A stretch of 64,000 bases of DNA from Erwinia aphidicola (GTDB lineage: Bacteria; Pseudomonadota; Gammaproteobacteria; Enterobacterales; Enterobacteriaceae), in the NCBI RefSeq assembly GCF_024169515.1, contig NZ_JAMKCQ010000001.1:1364001-1428000 (forward strand). The letters run 5' to 3'. The notes beneath the pieces are model-generated. The model was not told the origin of the DNA. It did no database searches and saw only the letters and a program-made list of their open reading frames with translations. Positions 38,584 to 50,482 of this stretch are shown here, one piece after another. How positions within the stretch are numbered: position 1 is the first letter of the stretch; each line of letters begins with the position of its first letter. Both the position numbers and the translations under genes were made by a program.

Positions 38584-41301
38584 ATGTTGATACCAGCAAA
38601 ACTAAGCAGACCCCTAAGGTTAGAGAACACGCTGCTGCGCGATCGCCTGATCGCCCGGCTGTCCAACAGCAACCTTTATCGGCTGGTACTGGTGACCAGC
38701 CCGGCTGGCTATGGCAAAACCACACTCATCGCCCAGTGGGCGGCAGAAAAGAGTGGCCTGGGCTGGTACTCCCTCGACGACAGCGACAACTATCCTGAGC
38801 GCTTCGCCAGCTATTTTATGGCTGCGGTGCAGCAGGCAACGGACGGCCACTGCGTGCGCAGCGAAGCGCTGGCGCAAAAACGTCAGTACGCCAGCCTCAA
38901 CGGGCTGTTCGCTCAGCTGTTTATTGAGCTGTCCGAATGGCAGCGCCCGCTGTCGATCGTGATTGACGACTACCACCTGCTGACCAATGACGCCATTCAC
39001 CAGGCGATGCGCTTCTTTATCCGTCATCAGCCCGAGAACCTGACGCTGGTGATCCTGTCGCGCAACCTGCCCTCGCTGGGTATTGCCAACCTGCGCGTGC
39101 GCGATCAGCTGCTGGAGATCAACAGCCAGTCGCTGGCGTTTACGCATCAGGAAACCGGCGCCTTTTTTGCCGCTCGCCTGCAGCAGCCCATTGCTGACGT
39201 TGATTCGCAGCGCCTGTGCGATGAAGTGGCTGGCTGGGCGACCGCCCTGCAGCTGATTGCGCTGTCGGCACGCCAGTCAAACACCCCGGCGCATCAGTCG
39301 GCACAGCGGCTGGCCGGGATTAACGCCAGCCACCTTTCCGACTATCTGGTCGACGAGGTGCTGGACTGCGTTGACGAAGGCACGCGTAATTTCCTGCTGC
39401 GCAGCTCGGTGCTGCGCTCAATGAACGATGCGCTGATCGCCCGCCTGACCGGCGAAGAGAACGGCCAGCGGCGGCTGGAAGAGACGGAGCGCCAGGGGCT
39501 ATTTTTACAGCGCATGGATGAGAGCGGCGAGTGGTTTAACTTCCACCCGCTGTTTGCCTCCTTCCTGCGTCAGCGCTGCCAGTGGGAGTTGGGCAGCGAA
39601 CTGCACACCATTCACCGCGCCGCCGCCGAGGGCTGGATGGCGCTGGGCTATGCCGGCGAAGCGATTCACCACGCGCTGGCGGCGGAAGATACCGCCCTGC
39701 TGCGCGATATCCTGCTGCGTCACGCCTGGACGCTGTTCAACCACAGCGAACTGACGCTGCTGGAAAAAGGGCTGAAGGCGCTGCCGTGGCGTCAGCTGGT
39801 CGACCATCCGCGCCTGATCCTGCTGCAGGCCTGGCTGGCGCAAAGCCAGCATCGCTACGATGAAGTTGACCTGCTGCTGGCGCGCGCCGAACAGGAGATG
39901 GCGCTGGAAAAGGTGACGGTCGATGCGCTACTCAGCGCCGAGTTCAATGCCCTGCGCGCCCAGGTGGCGATCAACGCCGGGCGCCCGGATGAGGCCGACC
40001 GCCTCGCCACGCTGGCGCTCGATACGCTGCCGCTCTCCTGCGACTTCAGCCGCATAGTGGCGACCTCGGTGCGCGGCGAAGTGCTGCACTGCCGCGGCGA
40101 GCTGGCGCAGGCGCTGGCGATGATGCAGCAGACCGCGCAGATGGCCCGTCAGCAGGGCGTCTGCCATTATGCTTTGTGGGCACTGCTGCAGCAGAGCGAA
40201 ATCCTTATTGCTCAGGGCTATCTGCAAACCGCCTGGGATACCCAGGAGCAGGCTTTCCGGCTGATCGCCGAGGAAGGTCTGGAGCAGCTGCCGATGCACG
40301 AGTTTTTGCTGCGCATCCGCGCCCAGCTGCTGCTGTCGTGGGCCAATCTTGACGAGGCGGAGAAATCCGCGCGCGCCGGGCTGAAGGTGCTGGAAAACTT
40401 CCACCCGCAGCAGCAGCTGCAGTGCCTTTCGGTGCTGGCGAAATGCGCGCTGGCACGTGGCGATCTCGATAATGCCCGCCGCTACCTGACGCGCTGTGAA
40501 AATCTGCTCAGCAACGGCCACTATCACAGCGACTGGGTAACCAACGCCGATGAAGCGCGGGTGATTTACTGGCAGATGAACGAGGACCGCAGCGCCGCCG
40601 CCAACTGGCTGCGGCTGACGCAGAAACCGGCGGACGCCGATAACCATTTCCTGCAGGGGCAGTGGCGCAATATCGCCCGCGCCCAGATTATGCTGGGGCA
40701 GCTTGACGAGGCGGAAGTGGTGCTGGACGAGCTGAATGACAATGCGCGCCGCCTTCAGCTTACCAGCGACCTCAACCGCAACCTGCTGCTGGCCAATGCG
40801 CTTTACTGGCAGGCCGGGCGCAAAAGCGAGGCTCAGCAGGCGCTGATTGAGGCGCTGACGCTGGCGAACCGCACCGGCTTTATCAGCCATTTTGTGGTGG
40901 AGGGCGAAGCGATGGCGCAGCAGCTGCGCCAGCTTATCCAGCTGAACACGCTGCCGGAGATGGAGCAGCGCCGGGCGCAGCGCATCCTGCGCGACATCAA
41001 CCAGCATCATCGCCACAAGTTTGCCCACTTTGACGAAACCTTTGTCACCCGACTGCTGACGCATCCGCAGGTGCCGGAGCTGATCCGTACCAGCCCGCTG
41101 ACGCTGCGCGAGTGGCAGGTGCTGGGGCTGATTTATTCCGGCTACAGCAACGATCAGATCGCTGGCGAGCTGGACGTGGCGGCCACCACGATCAAAACGC
41201 ATATTCGTAACCTGTATCAGAAGCTGGGCGTGGTTCACCGTCAGCAAGCGGTACAGCAGGCGCAGCAGCTGCTGCATTTGATGGGGATGGGTGTGAATTG
41301 A
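38584..41301 (+). CDS. malT: MalT, ATP-dependent activator of the maltose regulon
   Basis: A 905-residue STAND-family regulator. Walker [10 protein letters not shown] (residues 39-47), Walker B-like [11 protein letters not shown], a central helical (TPR-like) region of ~450 residues, and a LuxR-type HTH at the C-terminus ([45 protein letters not shown]). With ATP and maltotriose it oligomerises and activates malPQ and other mal promoters. Four residues longer than E. coli MalT. Divergent from malP. Confidence 0.97.
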   Translation: MLIPAKLSRPLRLENTLLRDRLIARLSNSNLYRLVLVTSPAGYGKTTLIAQWAAEKSGLGWYSLDDSDNYPERFASYFMAAVQQATDGHCVRSEALAQKRQYASLNGLFAQLFIELSEWQRPLSIVIDDYHLLTNDAIHQAMRFFIRHQPENLTLVILSRNLPSLGIANLRVRDQLLEINSQSLAFTHQETGAFFAARLQQPIADVDSQRLCDEVAGWATALQLIALSARQSNTPAHQSAQRLAGINASHLSDYLVDEVLDCVDEGTRNFLLRSSVLRSMNDALIARLTGEENGQRRLEETERQGLFLQRMDESGEWFNFHPLFASFLRQRCQWELGSELHTIHRAAAEGWMALGYAGEAIHHALAAEDTALLRDILLRHAWTLFNHSELTLLEKGLKALPWRQLVDHPRLILLQAWLAQSQHRYDEVDLLLARAEQEMALEKVTVDALLSAEFNALRAQVAINAGRPDEADRLATLALDTLPLSCDFSRIVATSVRGEVLHCRGELAQALAMMQQTAQMARQQGVCHYALWALLQQSEILIAQGYLQTAWDTQEQAFRLIAEEGLEQLPMHEFLLRIRAQLLLSWANLDEAEKSARAGLKVLENFHPQQQLQCLSVLAKCALARGDLDNARRYLTRCENLLSNGHYHSDWVTNADEARVIYWQMNEDRSAAANWLRLTQKPADADNHFLQGQWRNIARAQIMLGQLDEAEVVLDELNDNARRLQLTSDLNRNLLLANALYWQAGRKSEAQQALIEALTLANRTGFISHFVVEGEAMAQQLRQLIQLNTLPEMEQRRAQRILRDINQHHRHKFAHFDETFVTRLLTHPQVPELIRTSPLTLREWQVLGLIYSGYSNDQIAGELDVAATTIKTHIRNLYQKLGVVHRQQAVQQAQQLLHLMGMGVN

Positions 41302-41317
41302 ACGGTCGACCACATTT

Positions 41318-41381
41318 GTAGGGGTCGACCGCTTTTCTGGTCGACCCGTCGGGCTGACCAAAACAGAGGGTCAGCCCCTAC
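41318..41381. repeat. REP-like inverted pair between malT and glpR
   Basis: The plus-strand unit 41318-41347 begins GTAG and has arms GGGTCGACC/GGTCGACCC; the minus-strand unit 41351-41381 has arms GGGCTGACC/GGTCAGCCC and ends in CTAC. They lie tail to tail, 3 bp apart. A partial GGTCGACC arm precedes them at 41304. The flanking genes converge. Confidence 0.82.
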
Positions 41382-41401
41382 GCGTAACGCATCATAACGG
41401 G

Positions 41402-42160
41402 TTAACACAGCTCCAGATGCACTTCGTGCTGCTCGATGGTTTTCATCACGCTCGGCGGCGGTGCTTCATCGGTAAACAGATAGTCGATCAAGCTCATATT
41501 TCCGAGGTTAACCATGGCATTGCGGCCAAACTTTGAATGGTCGGCGACCAGCATCACGCAGCGCGAGTTTTCGATAATGGCGCGCTTGGTGCGCACTTCA
41601 TGATAGTCGAAGTCGAGTAGCGAGCCGTCAAGGTCGATGCCGCTGATGCCAAGAATGCCGTAGTCGAGGCGGAACTGAGAGATATAGTCGAGCGTCGCTT
41701 CCCCCATAATTCCCCCGTCGCGGGTGCGCACTTCTCCGCCCGCGAGGATCAGCCGGAAATCCGGCTTCGCCATCAGCAGTACCGCCACGTTGAGATTATT
41801 GGTCACAATGCGCAGATTGTTATGGTTCATCAGCGCGTGCGCCACGGCTTCCGGCGTGGTGCCGATATCAATGAACAGCGAGGCACCGTCCGGGATCTGG
41901 CTGGCAACGCGCTGAGCGATGCGCGCTTTTTCCGCTGACCACATCATCTTACGATCCTGCCACGCGCTGTTTTCCGAGCTGGAAGGCAGCGCCGCACCGC
42001 CGTGATGACGCTGGATCTTATTCTGCTCCGCCAGGTCGTTCAGGTCACGGCGAATAGTCTGCGGGCTGACTACAAAGTGCTCCACCAGCTCCTCGGTACT
42101 GACATAGCCCTGACGACGCACCAGTTCGATAATGGCGTCGTGTCGTTGTGTCTGCTTCAC
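41402..42160 (-). CDS. glpR: GlpR, glycerol-3-phosphate regulon repressor
   Basis: A 252-residue DeoR-family repressor with an N-terminal HTH ([44 protein letters not shown]) and a C-terminal sugar-phosphate sensing domain ([13 protein letters not shown]). It is relieved by glycerol 3-phosphate. Identical in length to E. coli GlpR. Its start overlaps the glpG stop by 4 nt. A GlpR operator is visible upstream of glpD. Confidence 0.97.
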   Translation of the reverse strand: MKQTQRHDAIIELVRRQGYVSTEELVEHFVVSPQTIRRDLNDLAEQNKIQRHHGGAALPSSSENSAWQDRKMMWSAEKARIAQRVASQIPDGASLFIDIGTTPEAVAHALMNHNNLRIVTNNLNVAVLLMAKPDFRLILAGGEVRTRDGGIMGEATLDYISQFRLDYGILGISGIDLDGSLLDFDYHEVRTKRAIIENSRCVMLVADHSKFGRNAMVNLGNMSLIDYLFTDEAPPPSVMKTIEQHEVHLELC

Positions 42161-42987
42161 TCGCGTCCCCTATTTGTTAACTGTCGCGTATCGACAAACG
42201 CCATTGCCAGCCCGACCAGCAGGCCAGTCACATGTGCGGCATTGGCAATCGACAGGCCAAACCAACCGAAGTAGCCCACCAGCAGCCAGAGGACGGCAAA
42301 CGCCATCAGTCCGCGCTGCAGCTCTATCCCACTTTGCGGGTCGCGCTCGCCGCGCAGCCAGCTGTAGCTCATGAGCGCATACACCACGCCGGAGAGGCCG
42401 CCAAACAACACGCCGCTGAACTTCGCCTGCATCCAGCCGCTCAGCAGCGCCGAAATCAGGGCGATCACCAACAGCTTACCGCTGCCGAGGCGTTTTTCCA
42501 CCGCGCCGCCGAGATACCAGAACCACATCAGGTTAAACAGAATATGCAGCATAGAGAAGTGCAGCAGCGCGTGGCTGAACCAGCGCCACAGCTCCAGATG
42601 CTGATCGGCATCCGGCCAGGACAGCACCAGCATCACCGGCTGGTCGCCAAAAACCTGCATCAGGATAAACACCAGAATACAGGCGGCCATGATCAGCAGG
42701 GTTAACGGCCCGGCGCGGTCGCGCACGTTGGCCATCAGGGAGGTATGCTGATACTGAATGCCGCTGTCAGTGGTGCCGCTCTGCCAGCTCGCCGCCTGGT
42801 AGCGCACATGGTTAGGGTCGCGGATAAACAGGTTAAGTTCGTTTTCGACCACATTCAGCTGCGATTCGTCATCCAGCCACAGCGTATAACCGCTGTCGTG
42901 CTCGATGCGCAGCGTAACGCCGCGCGTGGCCATATAGTCAACGAACGCCTGTGCCGGGCGCAGATGCGTAAAGTGAGTAATGCGCAT
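42157..42987 (-). CDS. glpG: GlpG rhomboid intramembrane serine protease
   Basis: A 276-residue six-helix rhomboid. The catalytic dyad is Ser199 in [10 protein letters not shown] and His252 in NAAHVTG; the L1 loop has [12 protein letters not shown] and [14 protein letters not shown]. The cytoplasmic N-terminal domain (1-90) is also conserved. Length matches E. coli GlpG. Part of glpEGR. Confidence 0.97.
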   Translation of the reverse strand: MRITHFTHLRPAQAFVDYMATRGVTLRIEHDSGYTLWLDDESQLNVVENELNLFIRDPNHVRYQAASWQSGTTDSGIQYQHTSLMANVRDRAGPLTLLIMAACILVFILMQVFGDQPVMLVLSWPDADQHLELWRWFSHALLHFSMLHILFNLMWFWYLGGAVEKRLGSGKLLVIALISALLSGWMQAKFSGVLFGGLSGVVYALMSYSWLRGERDPQSGIELQRGLMAFAVLWLLVGYFGWFGLSIANAAHVTGLLVGLAMAFVDTRQLTNRGRE

Positions 42988-43086
42988 AGTTAGGACGGCT
43001 TCCTTTAATCCTGAGCAAACAAAGGCGGCAGTATAGCTTTTTCACCCGACAAGTTGCAGGGGTAACGCCGCGAGCAAAAATGCGCG

Positions 43087-43410
43087 TTATTGCGCGTCTA
43101 CCTGGCTGGGGAAGGCGCTGCGCCAGGCATCGAAACCGCCGTCAATGCTGTAAGCCTCGGCAAAACCCTGGGTCAGCAGGTACTGCGCGGCCCCTTTGCT
43201 GCTGTTGCCGTGGTAGCACATCACCAGCACTGCCGGGGTAGATTCAGCCCGGGCAAGGAAGGCGGGAAGGGAGTCATTCGTCAGGTGAAATGCGCCGCTA
43301 GCATGCCCGGCTGCGTAACTTTGTGGGTCACGAATATCGACCAGCAGCGCGCTGCCGTCAGCCAGTTTCTGCTGTGCCTGCTGCACGCTGATGCACTCAA
43401 ATTGTTCCAT
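43087..43410 (-). CDS. glpE: GlpE thiosulfate sulfurtransferase
   Basis: A 107-residue single-domain rhodanese. The active-site loop VMCYHGNSS carries Cys65, the same position as in E. coli GlpE; it transfers sulfur from thiosulfate to cyanide or thioredoxin in vitro. The open frame extends 45 codons further towards glpD, but [14 protein letters not shown] is the conserved start (43410). First gene of glpEGR, divergent from glpD. Confidence 0.96.
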   Translation of the reverse strand: MEQFECISVQQAQQKLADGSALLVDIRDPQSYAAGHASGAFHLTNDSLPAFLARAESTPAVLVMCYHGNSSKGAAQYLLTQGFAEAYSIDGGFDAWRSAFPSQVDAQ

Positions 43411-43523
43411 GGTGGGTTCTCGTAACAAGCTAAAAAAGGGAGCGAATAAGTTCCCATTGTAGCCCGAAGGCAGCGCACAATAACCCGGCAGTGATCGGGG
43501 AGAAAGCCTTTTTCTTGGGTTAA

Positions 43524-43545
43524 TTATGTTACCTGCATCACGCAT
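43524..43545 (+). promoter_or_regulatory. CRP-like site before glpD
   Basis: TGTTA-CCTGCA-TCACG (43527-43542) fits the CRP pattern TGTGA-N6-TCACA at 8 of 10 key positions. glpD is a CRP-activated gene in E. coli. Confidence 0.45.
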
Positions 43546-43597
43546 AAATGTTTTTATTAGGTTAACGCTGGCATCAATGTTGGTTTCCGACTAATAT

Positions 43598-43617
43598 AAT
43601 GCTCGAAAACGAACATT
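43598..43617. promoter_or_regulatory. GlpR operator of glpD
   Basis: ATGCTCGAAAACGAACAT (43599-43616) is nearly symmetric and close to the GlpR consensus (ATGTTCG-N2-4-CGAACAT). It lies about 35 bp before the glpD start, and a second partial copy (TTCCGAACAT) follows at 43627. Confidence 0.75.
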
Positions 43618-43649
43618 ATTGAAAGATTCCGAACATCGGAGGAGATGAC

Positions 43650-45161
43650 GTGGAAACCAAAGATCTGATCGTAATCGGCGGCGGCATTAACGGTGCCGGT
43701 ATTGCGGCTGATGCTGCCGGGCGCGGACTGTCGGTGCTGATGCTGGAGGCGCATGACCTCGCCTGCGCCACCTCTTCCGCCAGTTCTAAACTGATCCACG
43801 GTGGCCTGCGCTATCTGGAACATTACGAATTCCGTCTGGTGAGCGAAGCGCTGGCCGAACGTGAAGTACTGCTGAAAATGGCGCCGCATATTGCTTTCCC
43901 GATGCGTTTCCGCCTGCCGCACCGCCCGCACCTGCGCCCGGCGTGGATGATCCGCGTGGGTCTGTTTATGTACGATCATCTGGGCAAACGCACCAGCCTG
44001 CCGGGCAGTAAAAGTTTGCGCTTTGGCTCAGATTCGGTATTAAAACCGGAAATCGTGCGCGGTTTCGAATATTCCGACTGCTGGGTGGATGATGCGCGCC
44101 TGGTGGTGCTCAACGCGCAGGAAATTGAAAAGCGCGGCGGCGAAGTGCGTACCCGCACCCGCGTGACGCGCGCATGGCGTGAAAACGGCCTGTGGAAGGT
44201 GGAAGCCGAAGACGTCGACAGCGGCAAAACCTTCACCTGGCAGGCAAAAGGCCTGGTGAATGCCGCCGGCCCGTGGGTGAAGCAGCTGTTTGATGACAGC
44301 CTGAAGCTGAAATCCCCTTACGGTATCCGCCTGATCAAAGGCAGCCACATTGTGGTGCCGCGCGTGCATACCCAGAAGCAGGCGTACATTCTGCAAAATG
44401 AAGATAACCGTATTGTGTTTGTTATCCCGTGGATGGACGAGTTCTCGATTATCGGCACCACCGACGTGGAGTATAAGGGCGATCCGCAGAGCGTGAAGAT
44501 TGACGATAACGAGATCGACTATCTGCTCAAAGTGTTTAACGCGCACTTCAAACAGGACCTGGTGAAAGACGATATCGTCTGGACCTACTCCGGCGTGCGT
44601 CCGCTGTGTGATGATGAATCCGATTCTCCGCAGGCCATTACCCGTGACTACACGCTCGACGTGCACGACGATGCCGGTCAGGCGCCGCTGCTCTCGGTGT
44701 TTGGCGGCAAGCTGACCACCTATCGTAAGCTGGCCGAGCATGCGATGGAAAAACTCAGCAAGTATTATCCGAATATCGGAGCGGCCTGGACCAAAAGCTG
44801 CGTGCTGCCGGGCGGAAACTTCGCCGGTACGCGTGAAGATTACGCCGCCAGCCTGCGTCGCCGCTTCCCGTTCATTACGGAAGCGATGGCACGTCACTAT
44901 GCGCGCACCTACGGCAGCAATAGCGAAGTGCTGCTGAAGGATACCACCAGCCTGGAAGATCTCGGCGAGCTGTTTGGTCACCACTTCTACGAGGCGGAGC
45001 TGCGTTACCTGGTGGATCATGAGTGGGTGCGTGCTACCGATGATGCTATCTGGCGCCGTACCAAAGAGGGGATGTGGCTGAACGATCAACAGCAGGCGCG
45101 CGTCACCGAATGGCTGGCGCAGCACGGAAAAAAACCCACGGTACTGTCGCTGGCGTCATAA
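43650..45161 (+). CDS. glpD: aerobic glycerol-3-phosphate dehydrogenase
   Basis: A 503-residue FAD enzyme of the inner-membrane face, oxidising glycerol 3-phosphate to dihydroxyacetone phosphate and feeding electrons to quinone. The N-terminal FAD motif is IGGGINGAGIAADAAGRG; SSKLIHGGLRYLEHYEF and GVRPLCDDESDSPQAITRDY are family blocks. Start codon is GTG (43650) after a strong CGGAGGAG SD. Regulated by GlpR and probably CRP. Confidence 0.97.
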   Translation: METKDLIVIGGGINGAGIAADAAGRGLSVLMLEAHDLACATSSASSKLIHGGLRYLEHYEFRLVSEALAEREVLLKMAPHIAFPMRFRLPHRPHLRPAWMIRVGLFMYDHLGKRTSLPGSKSLRFGSDSVLKPEIVRGFEYSDCWVDDARLVVLNAQEIEKRGGEVRTRTRVTRAWRENGLWKVEAEDVDSGKTFTWQAKGLVNAAGPWVKQLFDDSLKLKSPYGIRLIKGSHIVVPRVHTQKQAYILQNEDNRIVFVIPWMDEFSIIGTTDVEYKGDPQSVKIDDNEIDYLLKVFNAHFKQDLVKDDIVWTYSGVRPLCDDESDSPQAITRDYTLDVHDDAGQAPLLSVFGGKLTTYRKLAEHAMEKLSKYYPNIGAAWTKSCVLPGGNFAGTREDYAASLRRRFPFITEAMARHYARTYGSNSEVLLKDTTSLEDLGELFGHHFYEAELRYLVDHEWVRATDDAIWRRTKEGMWLNDQQQARVTEWLAQHGKKPTVLSLAS

Positions 45162-45165
45162 AAGA

Positions 45166-45236
45166 GAGGGCGACCGAAAAAGGTCGCCCTCTACCTATAT
45201 TCCGTGTAGGGGTCGACCTTTTTTTCCGGTCGACCC
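45166..45236. repeat. REP-like inverted pair between glpD and glgP
   Basis: The minus-strand unit 45166-45194 has arms AGGGCGACC/GGTCGCCCT and ends CTAC; the plus-strand unit 45206-45236 starts GTAG and has arms GGGTCGACC/GGTCGACCC with a T-rich loop. They are head to head, 11 bp apart, between convergent genes. Confidence 0.83.
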
Positions 45237-45248
45237 GTCAATCACGCT

Positions 45249-47696
45249 TTACAGCCGCACCGGCTTAATCGCCCAGATCTCATCCGCATACTCCTGGATG
45301 GTACGATCCGACGAGAAGTAGCCCATATTGGCGATGTTGTGCACCGCACGACGCGTCCACTCCTCCTGATTGCGATACAGCTTATCCACCTCATCCTGCA
45401 TATCCACATAGCTACGGTAGTCGGCCAGCAGCTGATAGTGGTCGCCAAGACTGACCAGCGAATCAAAGATATTGTGGTAGCGCCCCGGCTCCTGCGGGCT
45501 GAATAGCCCGGTAGCGATCTGCGTCAGCGCCTGATGCAGCTCGGCATCTTTCTCATAAAAATCACGCCCGTTGTAGCCGCTGGCGCGCAGCGCCTCCACC
45601 TGCGGCGTGGTGTTACCGAAGATAAAGATATTCTCCTCACCGACGTGCTCCTGCATTTCGACATTAGCCCCGTCCAGCGTACCGATAGTGAGCGCGCCGT
45701 TAAGCGCAAACTTCATGTTACTGGTGCCGGAAGCCTCGGTGCCCGCCAGCGAAATCTGCTCGGAGAGATCGGCCGCCGGAATAATGATCTGCGCGATACT
45801 GACGCCGTAGTTGGGAATAAACACCACCTTCAGCTTGTTCTTCACCTGCGGATCGTTATTGATCACCTGCGCCACGTCGTTGATCAAATGAATAATATGC
45901 TTCGCCATAAAGTAAGCCGAGGCGGCTTTCCCGGCGAAGATGTTCACGCGCGGCACCCAGTCGGCGGTCGGGTCCGCTTTGATGCGGTTATAGCGGGTGA
46001 TGACATGCAGCACGTTGAGCAACTGGCGCTTGTACTCGTGGATACGCTTGATCTGCACATCGAACATCGCGCGCGGATCGATAACGATATCCATCTTCTG
46101 ACTCACCCAGGCGGCAAGGCGCTTTTTATTCGCCAGCTTGGCGGCGCTGACCTGCTGAATAAACTCCGGGTAGTCGATGTGCTGCTCCAGCTCGGCGAGC
46201 TGGCTCAGCTCGGTACGCCAGTTGCGGCCAATGGTGTCATCCAGCACGTCGGAGAGCGCCGGGTTGGCCAGCGCCAGCCAGCGGCGCGGCGTCACGCCGT
46301 TGGTTTTGTTGCAGAAGCGGCCGGGGAACAGGGTGGCGAAGTCGGCAAACAGTGACTGCACCATCAGGTTGGAGTGCAGCTCGGAGACGCCGTTGACCTT
46401 GTGGCTGACCACCACCGCCAGCCACGCCATGCGAATGCGGCGGCCGTTGTTCTCGTCGATGATCGAAATCCGCGACAGCAGCGCCCAGTCATCCGGGTAA
46501 TACTCCTGAATGGTCTTCAGGAAGTAGTCGTTAATATCAAAGATGATTTGCAGATGGCGCGGCAGGATCTTGCCGATCATATCCACCGGCCAGGTTTCCA
46601 GCGCTTCCTGCATCAGCGTGTGGTTGGTGTAGGAGAACACCTGACAGGTGACTTCGAACGCATCGTCCCAGGTAAATTTGTTCTCGTCGATCAATAAGCG
46701 CATCAGCTCGGGGATCGCCAGCACCGGGTGAGTATCGTTGAGGTGCAGCGCGATTTTGTCCGCGAGGTTGTCAAAGGTCTGGTGCATCGCCCAGTGGCGG
46801 TGGAGGATATCCTGCACCGTGGCAGACACCAGGAAATACTCCTGGCGCAGGCGCAGCTCGCGGCCTGAGTAGGTGGAGTCATCCGGGTAGAGCACGCGCG
46901 ACACGTTCTCAGAGTGGTTTTTATCTTCCACCGCCGCGAAGTAATCCCCCTGGTTAAACTTACCGAGGTTAATTTCATTACTCGCCTGCGCGCCCCACAG
47001 CCGCAGCGTGTTGGTAGCATCGGTGTCGTAGCCGGGGATAATCTGGTCATACGCGGTCGCCAGCACCTCTTCGGTTTCCACCCAGCGGGCGCGGCTGCCC
47101 TCCTGCTGGATACGCCCGCCGAAGCGCACTTTGTAGCGGGTGTTAAAGCGCTCGAACTCCCACGGATTACCGTACTCCAGCCAGTAGTCCGGCGACTCGG
47201 CCTGGCGGCCGTCGACGATATTCTGCTTAAACATGCCGTATTCGTAGCGGATGCCGTAGCCGCGCCCCGGCAGGCCGAGGGTTGCCAGCGAGTCGAGGAA
47301 GCAGGCCGCCAGGCGGCCCAAACCGCCGTTGCCCAGGCCGGGGTCGCTCTCTTCTTCAATCAGCTCTTCGAGGTCAAACCCCATCTCATCAAGCGCCGCT
47401 TTGGCATCGTCATAGATACCCATCGCCAGCAGCGCATTCGACAGCGTGCGCCCGACCAGAAACTCCATCGACAGGTAGTATACCTGGCGCACGTCCTGCG
47501 ACAGCTGCGCACGGTTTGATCGCAGCCAGCGCTCCACCATGCGGTCTCGCACCGCCAGCAGCGTGGCGTTAAGCCACTCATGCTTGTTGGCGATTGAGGG
47601 ATCTTTACCGATGGTGAACATCAGTTTATAGGCAATCGAGTGCTTAAGTGCATCTACGCTGAGCGTCGGGGAGGCGTAGGAGAAAGGTGCGTTCAT
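45249..47696 (-). CDS. glgP: glycogen phosphorylase
   Basis: An 815-residue GT35 enzyme removing glucose 1-phosphate from non-reducing ends of glycogen. The PLP-binding region [27 protein letters not shown] is intact, as are [21 protein letters not shown] and [12 protein letters not shown]. Same length as E. coli GlgP. Last gene of glgBXCAP, 21 bp after glgA. Confidence 0.97.
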   Translation of the reverse strand: MNAPFSYASPTLSVDALKHSIAYKLMFTIGKDPSIANKHEWLNATLLAVRDRMVERWLRSNRAQLSQDVRQVYYLSMEFLVGRTLSNALLAMGIYDDAKAALDEMGFDLEELIEEESDPGLGNGGLGRLAACFLDSLATLGLPGRGYGIRYEYGMFKQNIVDGRQAESPDYWLEYGNPWEFERFNTRYKVRFGGRIQQEGSRARWVETEEVLATAYDQIIPGYDTDATNTLRLWGAQASNEINLGKFNQGDYFAAVEDKNHSENVSRVLYPDDSTYSGRELRLRQEYFLVSATVQDILHRHWAMHQTFDNLADKIALHLNDTHPVLAIPELMRLLIDENKFTWDDAFEVTCQVFSYTNHTLMQEALETWPVDMIGKILPRHLQIIFDINDYFLKTIQEYYPDDWALLSRISIIDENNGRRIRMAWLAVVVSHKVNGVSELHSNLMVQSLFADFATLFPGRFCNKTNGVTPRRWLALANPALSDVLDDTIGRNWRTELSQLAELEQHIDYPEFIQQVSAAKLANKKRLAAWVSQKMDIVIDPRAMFDVQIKRIHEYKRQLLNVLHVITRYNRIKADPTADWVPRVNIFAGKAASAYFMAKHIIHLINDVAQVINNDPQVKNKLKVVFIPNYGVSIAQIIIPAADLSEQISLAGTEASGTSNMKFALNGALTIGTLDGANVEMQEHVGEENIFIFGNTTPQVEALRASGYNGRDFYEKDAELHQALTQIATGLFSPQEPGRYHNIFDSLVSLGDHYQLLADYRSYVDMQDEVDKLYRNQEEWTRRAVHNIANMGYFSSDRTIQEYADEIWAIKPVRL

Positions 47697-47717
47697 ATCA
47701 ATTTTCCCATTTACTGG

Positions 47718-49151
47718 TTACAACAAACGTTGATAGAGATCGCGGTAGGCCACCGCAGCCACCTGCCAGCTAAAATCCATCCCCATCGCCTGACGCTGAA
47801 CGTAGCGCCACAATGAAGGACGGGACCAGAGTACAAAAGCACGTCGGATAGCACGCAGTAATGACCAGGCGTTACTGTCTTCAAATACAAAGCCGCTGGC
47901 GATGCCATCGGCTAAATTTTCCAGCGAACTGTCATTGACCGTGTCGGCCAGCCCCCCGGTGCGCCGCACCAGCGGAAGCGTGCCGTATTTCAGGCCATAG
48001 AGCTGCGTTAGCCCGCACGGTTCAAAACGGCTCGGCACCATTATCACATCGGCACCGCCCATGATGCGGTGCGAGAACGCTTCGTGATAGCCAATCTGCA
48101 CCCCCACCTGGCCGGGATACTCGGCGGCAGCGGCGAGGAATCCCTGCTGGATATCCGCATCCCCCGCCCCCAGCAGCACCAGTTGTCCACCCTGCTCCAG
48201 CAGTCCGGGCAGCGCTTCCAGCACCAGGTCGAGACCTTTCTGCTTGGTCAGGCGGCTGACCACGGCGAAGACCGGCACTTTATCGTCGGTCTTCAACCCC
48301 ATCGTCACCTGCAGCTGGCGCTTATTCTCCTGCTTCGCTTCCAGTACGTCACGGTTATAACGTGCGCTTAACAATAAATCCTGCTGCGGGTCCCAGATTT
48401 CCGGGTCGACACCGTTCAGGATCCCCGTCAGCCTGCCCTCCAGCTGACGCTGTTTGAGCAGATCTTCCATGCCGTAACCGAACTCCGGCAGGGTTATCTC
48501 GCGCGCGTAGGTCGGGCTGACGGCGGTAATGTGATCGGCGTAAAACAGCCCGGCTTTCAGGTAGGAGATCTGACCAAAGAACTCCAGCCCGTGCATATTG
48601 AAGAACGACTGCGGCAGCTGAATTTCTTCCAGGTGGTGCGCTTTAAACAGCCCCTGATAGGCGAGGTTGTGCACGGTAAACACCGACTTCGCCGGGCGCC
48701 CGCGAGCGGCCAGATAGGCACAGGTCAGGCCAGCATGCCAGTCATGCGCGTGCACCACATCGGGCCGCCAGTGGCTATCCAGCCCGCAGCCCAGTTCACA
48801 CCCCACCCACCCTAACAGCGCAAAGCGCAGGTAGTTATCGGTATAGGCAAACTGCGACTCATCGTGATACGGGCTGCCGGGCCGCTCGTACAGGCCCGGC
48901 GCATCGATCAGGTAGATCCCCACCCCATTGAAGTGCCCAAACAGCAGCTCAACTTCGCCCGCAAAAGTTTGCATCTTCGCCACCACCTCGGTGTTGGGGA
49001 TGCCTTTTTTCAGCGCCGGAAACGCTGGAATTAATACCCGGGTATCGGTGCCTTCCGCAATTTGCGCCGCCGGTAATGCCCCAACAACATCAGCAAGCCC
49101 GCCGGTTTTCAGCAGCGGGAAAATTTCTGAACAGACATGTAACACCTGCAT
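47718..49151 (-). CDS. glgA: glycogen synthase (ADP-glucose)
   Basis: A 477-residue GT5 glycosyltransferase adding glucose from ADP-glucose to the growing alpha-1,4 chain. The substrate motif KTGGL (residues 15-19) and the C-terminal [26 protein letters not shown] are present. Length equals the E. coli enzyme. It lies 31 bp after glgC. Confidence 0.97.
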   Translation of the reverse strand: MQVLHVCSEIFPLLKTGGLADVVGALPAAQIAEGTDTRVLIPAFPALKKGIPNTEVVAKMQTFAGEVELLFGHFNGVGIYLIDAPGLYERPGSPYHDESQFAYTDNYLRFALLGWVGCELGCGLDSHWRPDVVHAHDWHAGLTCAYLAARGRPAKSVFTVHNLAYQGLFKAHHLEEIQLPQSFFNMHGLEFFGQISYLKAGLFYADHITAVSPTYAREITLPEFGYGMEDLLKQRQLEGRLTGILNGVDPEIWDPQQDLLLSARYNRDVLEAKQENKRQLQVTMGLKTDDKVPVFAVVSRLTKQKGLDLVLEALPGLLEQGGQLVLLGAGDADIQQGFLAAAAEYPGQVGVQIGYHEAFSHRIMGGADVIMVPSRFEPCGLTQLYGLKYGTLPLVRRTGGLADTVNDSSLENLADGIASGFVFEDSNAWSLLRAIRRAFVLWSRPSLWRYVQRQAMGMDFSWQVAAVAYRDLYQRLL

Positions 49152-49182
49152 TATCGGCTCCTTTATTCAAGCACATACCTGA

Positions 49183-50469
49183 CTAACGCCATCCGAGCTT
49201 CGCCAGCATCGTCCGGGTGACCAGCACTATTCCTTCTTCAGACCGGTGGAAACGTCGGGCATCATCGTCCGGGTTTTCGCCAATCACCGTCCCTTCTGGC
49301 AGCTCGCAGGCGCGGTCAATCACGCAGCGGCGCAGGCGGCAGGAGCGACCCACCACCACGTCCGGCAGTAATACCGACGACTCAATATTGCAGAAGGAGT
49401 TAATCCGAACCCGTGAGAACAGCACCGAGTTCACTACCACCGAACCGGAGATAATGCAGCCCCCCGATACCAGTGAATTCATCGTCATACCGTGACTGCC
49501 CGAGCGGTCCTGCACAAACTTGGCCGGCGGCAGCGGCTCCATATGGGTACGGATAGGCCAGCTGCTGTCGTACATGTCCAGCTCAGGCATTACCGAGGCA
49601 AGATCGAGGTTAGCTTTCCAGTAGGCCTCCAGCGTGCCGACGTCGCGCCAGTAAGGTTCTGCCGTCTCATCCTGCTGCACGCAGGAGAGGCTGAAGGAGT
49701 GTGCGAACGCCTCACCGCTGGCAACGATTTTCGGCAGCAGATCTTTGCCAAAATCGTGATTCGACTCCGGCAGCTCCATGTCATCTTCCAGCAGCCCGTA
49801 AAGGTAGTCGGCATCAAAGACGTAGATGCCCATGCTGGCTAAGGCTTTGCTGTCATCGCCGGGCATCGACGGCGGGCTGTCCGGTTTCTCAAGGAATTCG
49901 ACCACTTTGTTGTCGTCATCCACCTTCATCACGCCAAAGGCGCTGGCCTCATGCAGCGGCACCGGCAGGCAGGCGATGGTGCAGCGCGCGCCGCTGTCGA
50001 CGTGGTCGATCAGCATGCGCGAGTAGTCCATCTTGTAGATGTGGTCCCCGGCGAGGATCACGATGTACTTGGCGCGATAGCGGCGGATGATATCGAGGTT
50101 CTGCGTCACCGCATCCGCCGTGCCGCGATACCAGTGTTCCGTCGACAGGCGCTGCTGGGCGGGCAGCAGGTCGACAAACTCATTCATCTCTTCATTGAGG
50201 AAAGACCAGCCGCGCTGGATATGCTGCACCAGCGTATGCGACTGATATTGGGTGATCACCGCGATGCGCCGGATGCCGGAGTTCAGGCAGTTGGAGAGCG
50301 CAAAGTCGATGATGCGGAATTTACCGCCGAAGTGAACGGCGGGCTTAGCGCGTTTGGCAGTCAGGTCTCTTAAGCGCGTTCCGCGACCGCCAGCGAGGAT
50401 CAGGGCGACAGTTTGGGTTGGCAATTGTCTTGCCAGCATGACAGGGTCGTTCTTATCTAATTTGCTCAT
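49183..50469 (-). CDS. glgC: glucose-1-phosphate adenylyltransferase
   Basis: A 428-residue enzyme producing ADP-glucose, the committed and allosterically controlled step of glycogen synthesis. Pyrophosphorylase motif [13 protein letters not shown] (residues ~25-37), the GTADAV segment, and a C-terminal left-handed beta-helix ([26 protein letters not shown]). Three residues shorter than E. coli GlgC. 13 bp after glgX. Confidence 0.97.
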   Translation of the reverse strand: MSKLDKNDPVMLARQLPTQTVALILAGGRGTRLRDLTAKRAKPAVHFGGKFRIIDFALSNCLNSGIRRIAVITQYQSHTLVQHIQRGWSFLNEEMNEFVDLLPAQQRLSTEHWYRGTADAVTQNLDIIRRYRAKYIVILAGDHIYKMDYSRMLIDHVDSGARCTIACLPVPLHEASAFGVMKVDDDNKVVEFLEKPDSPPSMPGDDSKALASMGIYVFDADYLYGLLEDDMELPESNHDFGKDLLPKIVASGEAFAHSFSLSCVQQDETAEPYWRDVGTLEAYWKANLDLASVMPELDMYDSSWPIRTHMEPLPPAKFVQDRSGSHGMTMNSLVSGGCIISGSVVVNSVLFSRVRINSFCNIESSVLLPDVVVGRSCRLRRCVIDRACELPEGTVIGENPDDDARRFHRSEEGIVLVTRTMLAKLGWR

Positions 50470-50482
50470 GTCTGACTCCTAT

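Noticed and set aside
39928-41361. 477-codon open frame on the minus strand
   Set aside because: Antisense to the conserved malT coding sequence; no recognisable domain.
43411-43545. N-terminal extension of GlpE by 45 codons
   Set aside because: It covers the divergent promoter region with the CRP-like site; the conserved protein begins at 43410.
44040-45125. 361-codon open frame on the minus strand
   Set aside because: Antisense to glpD; no motifs and no initiation signal.
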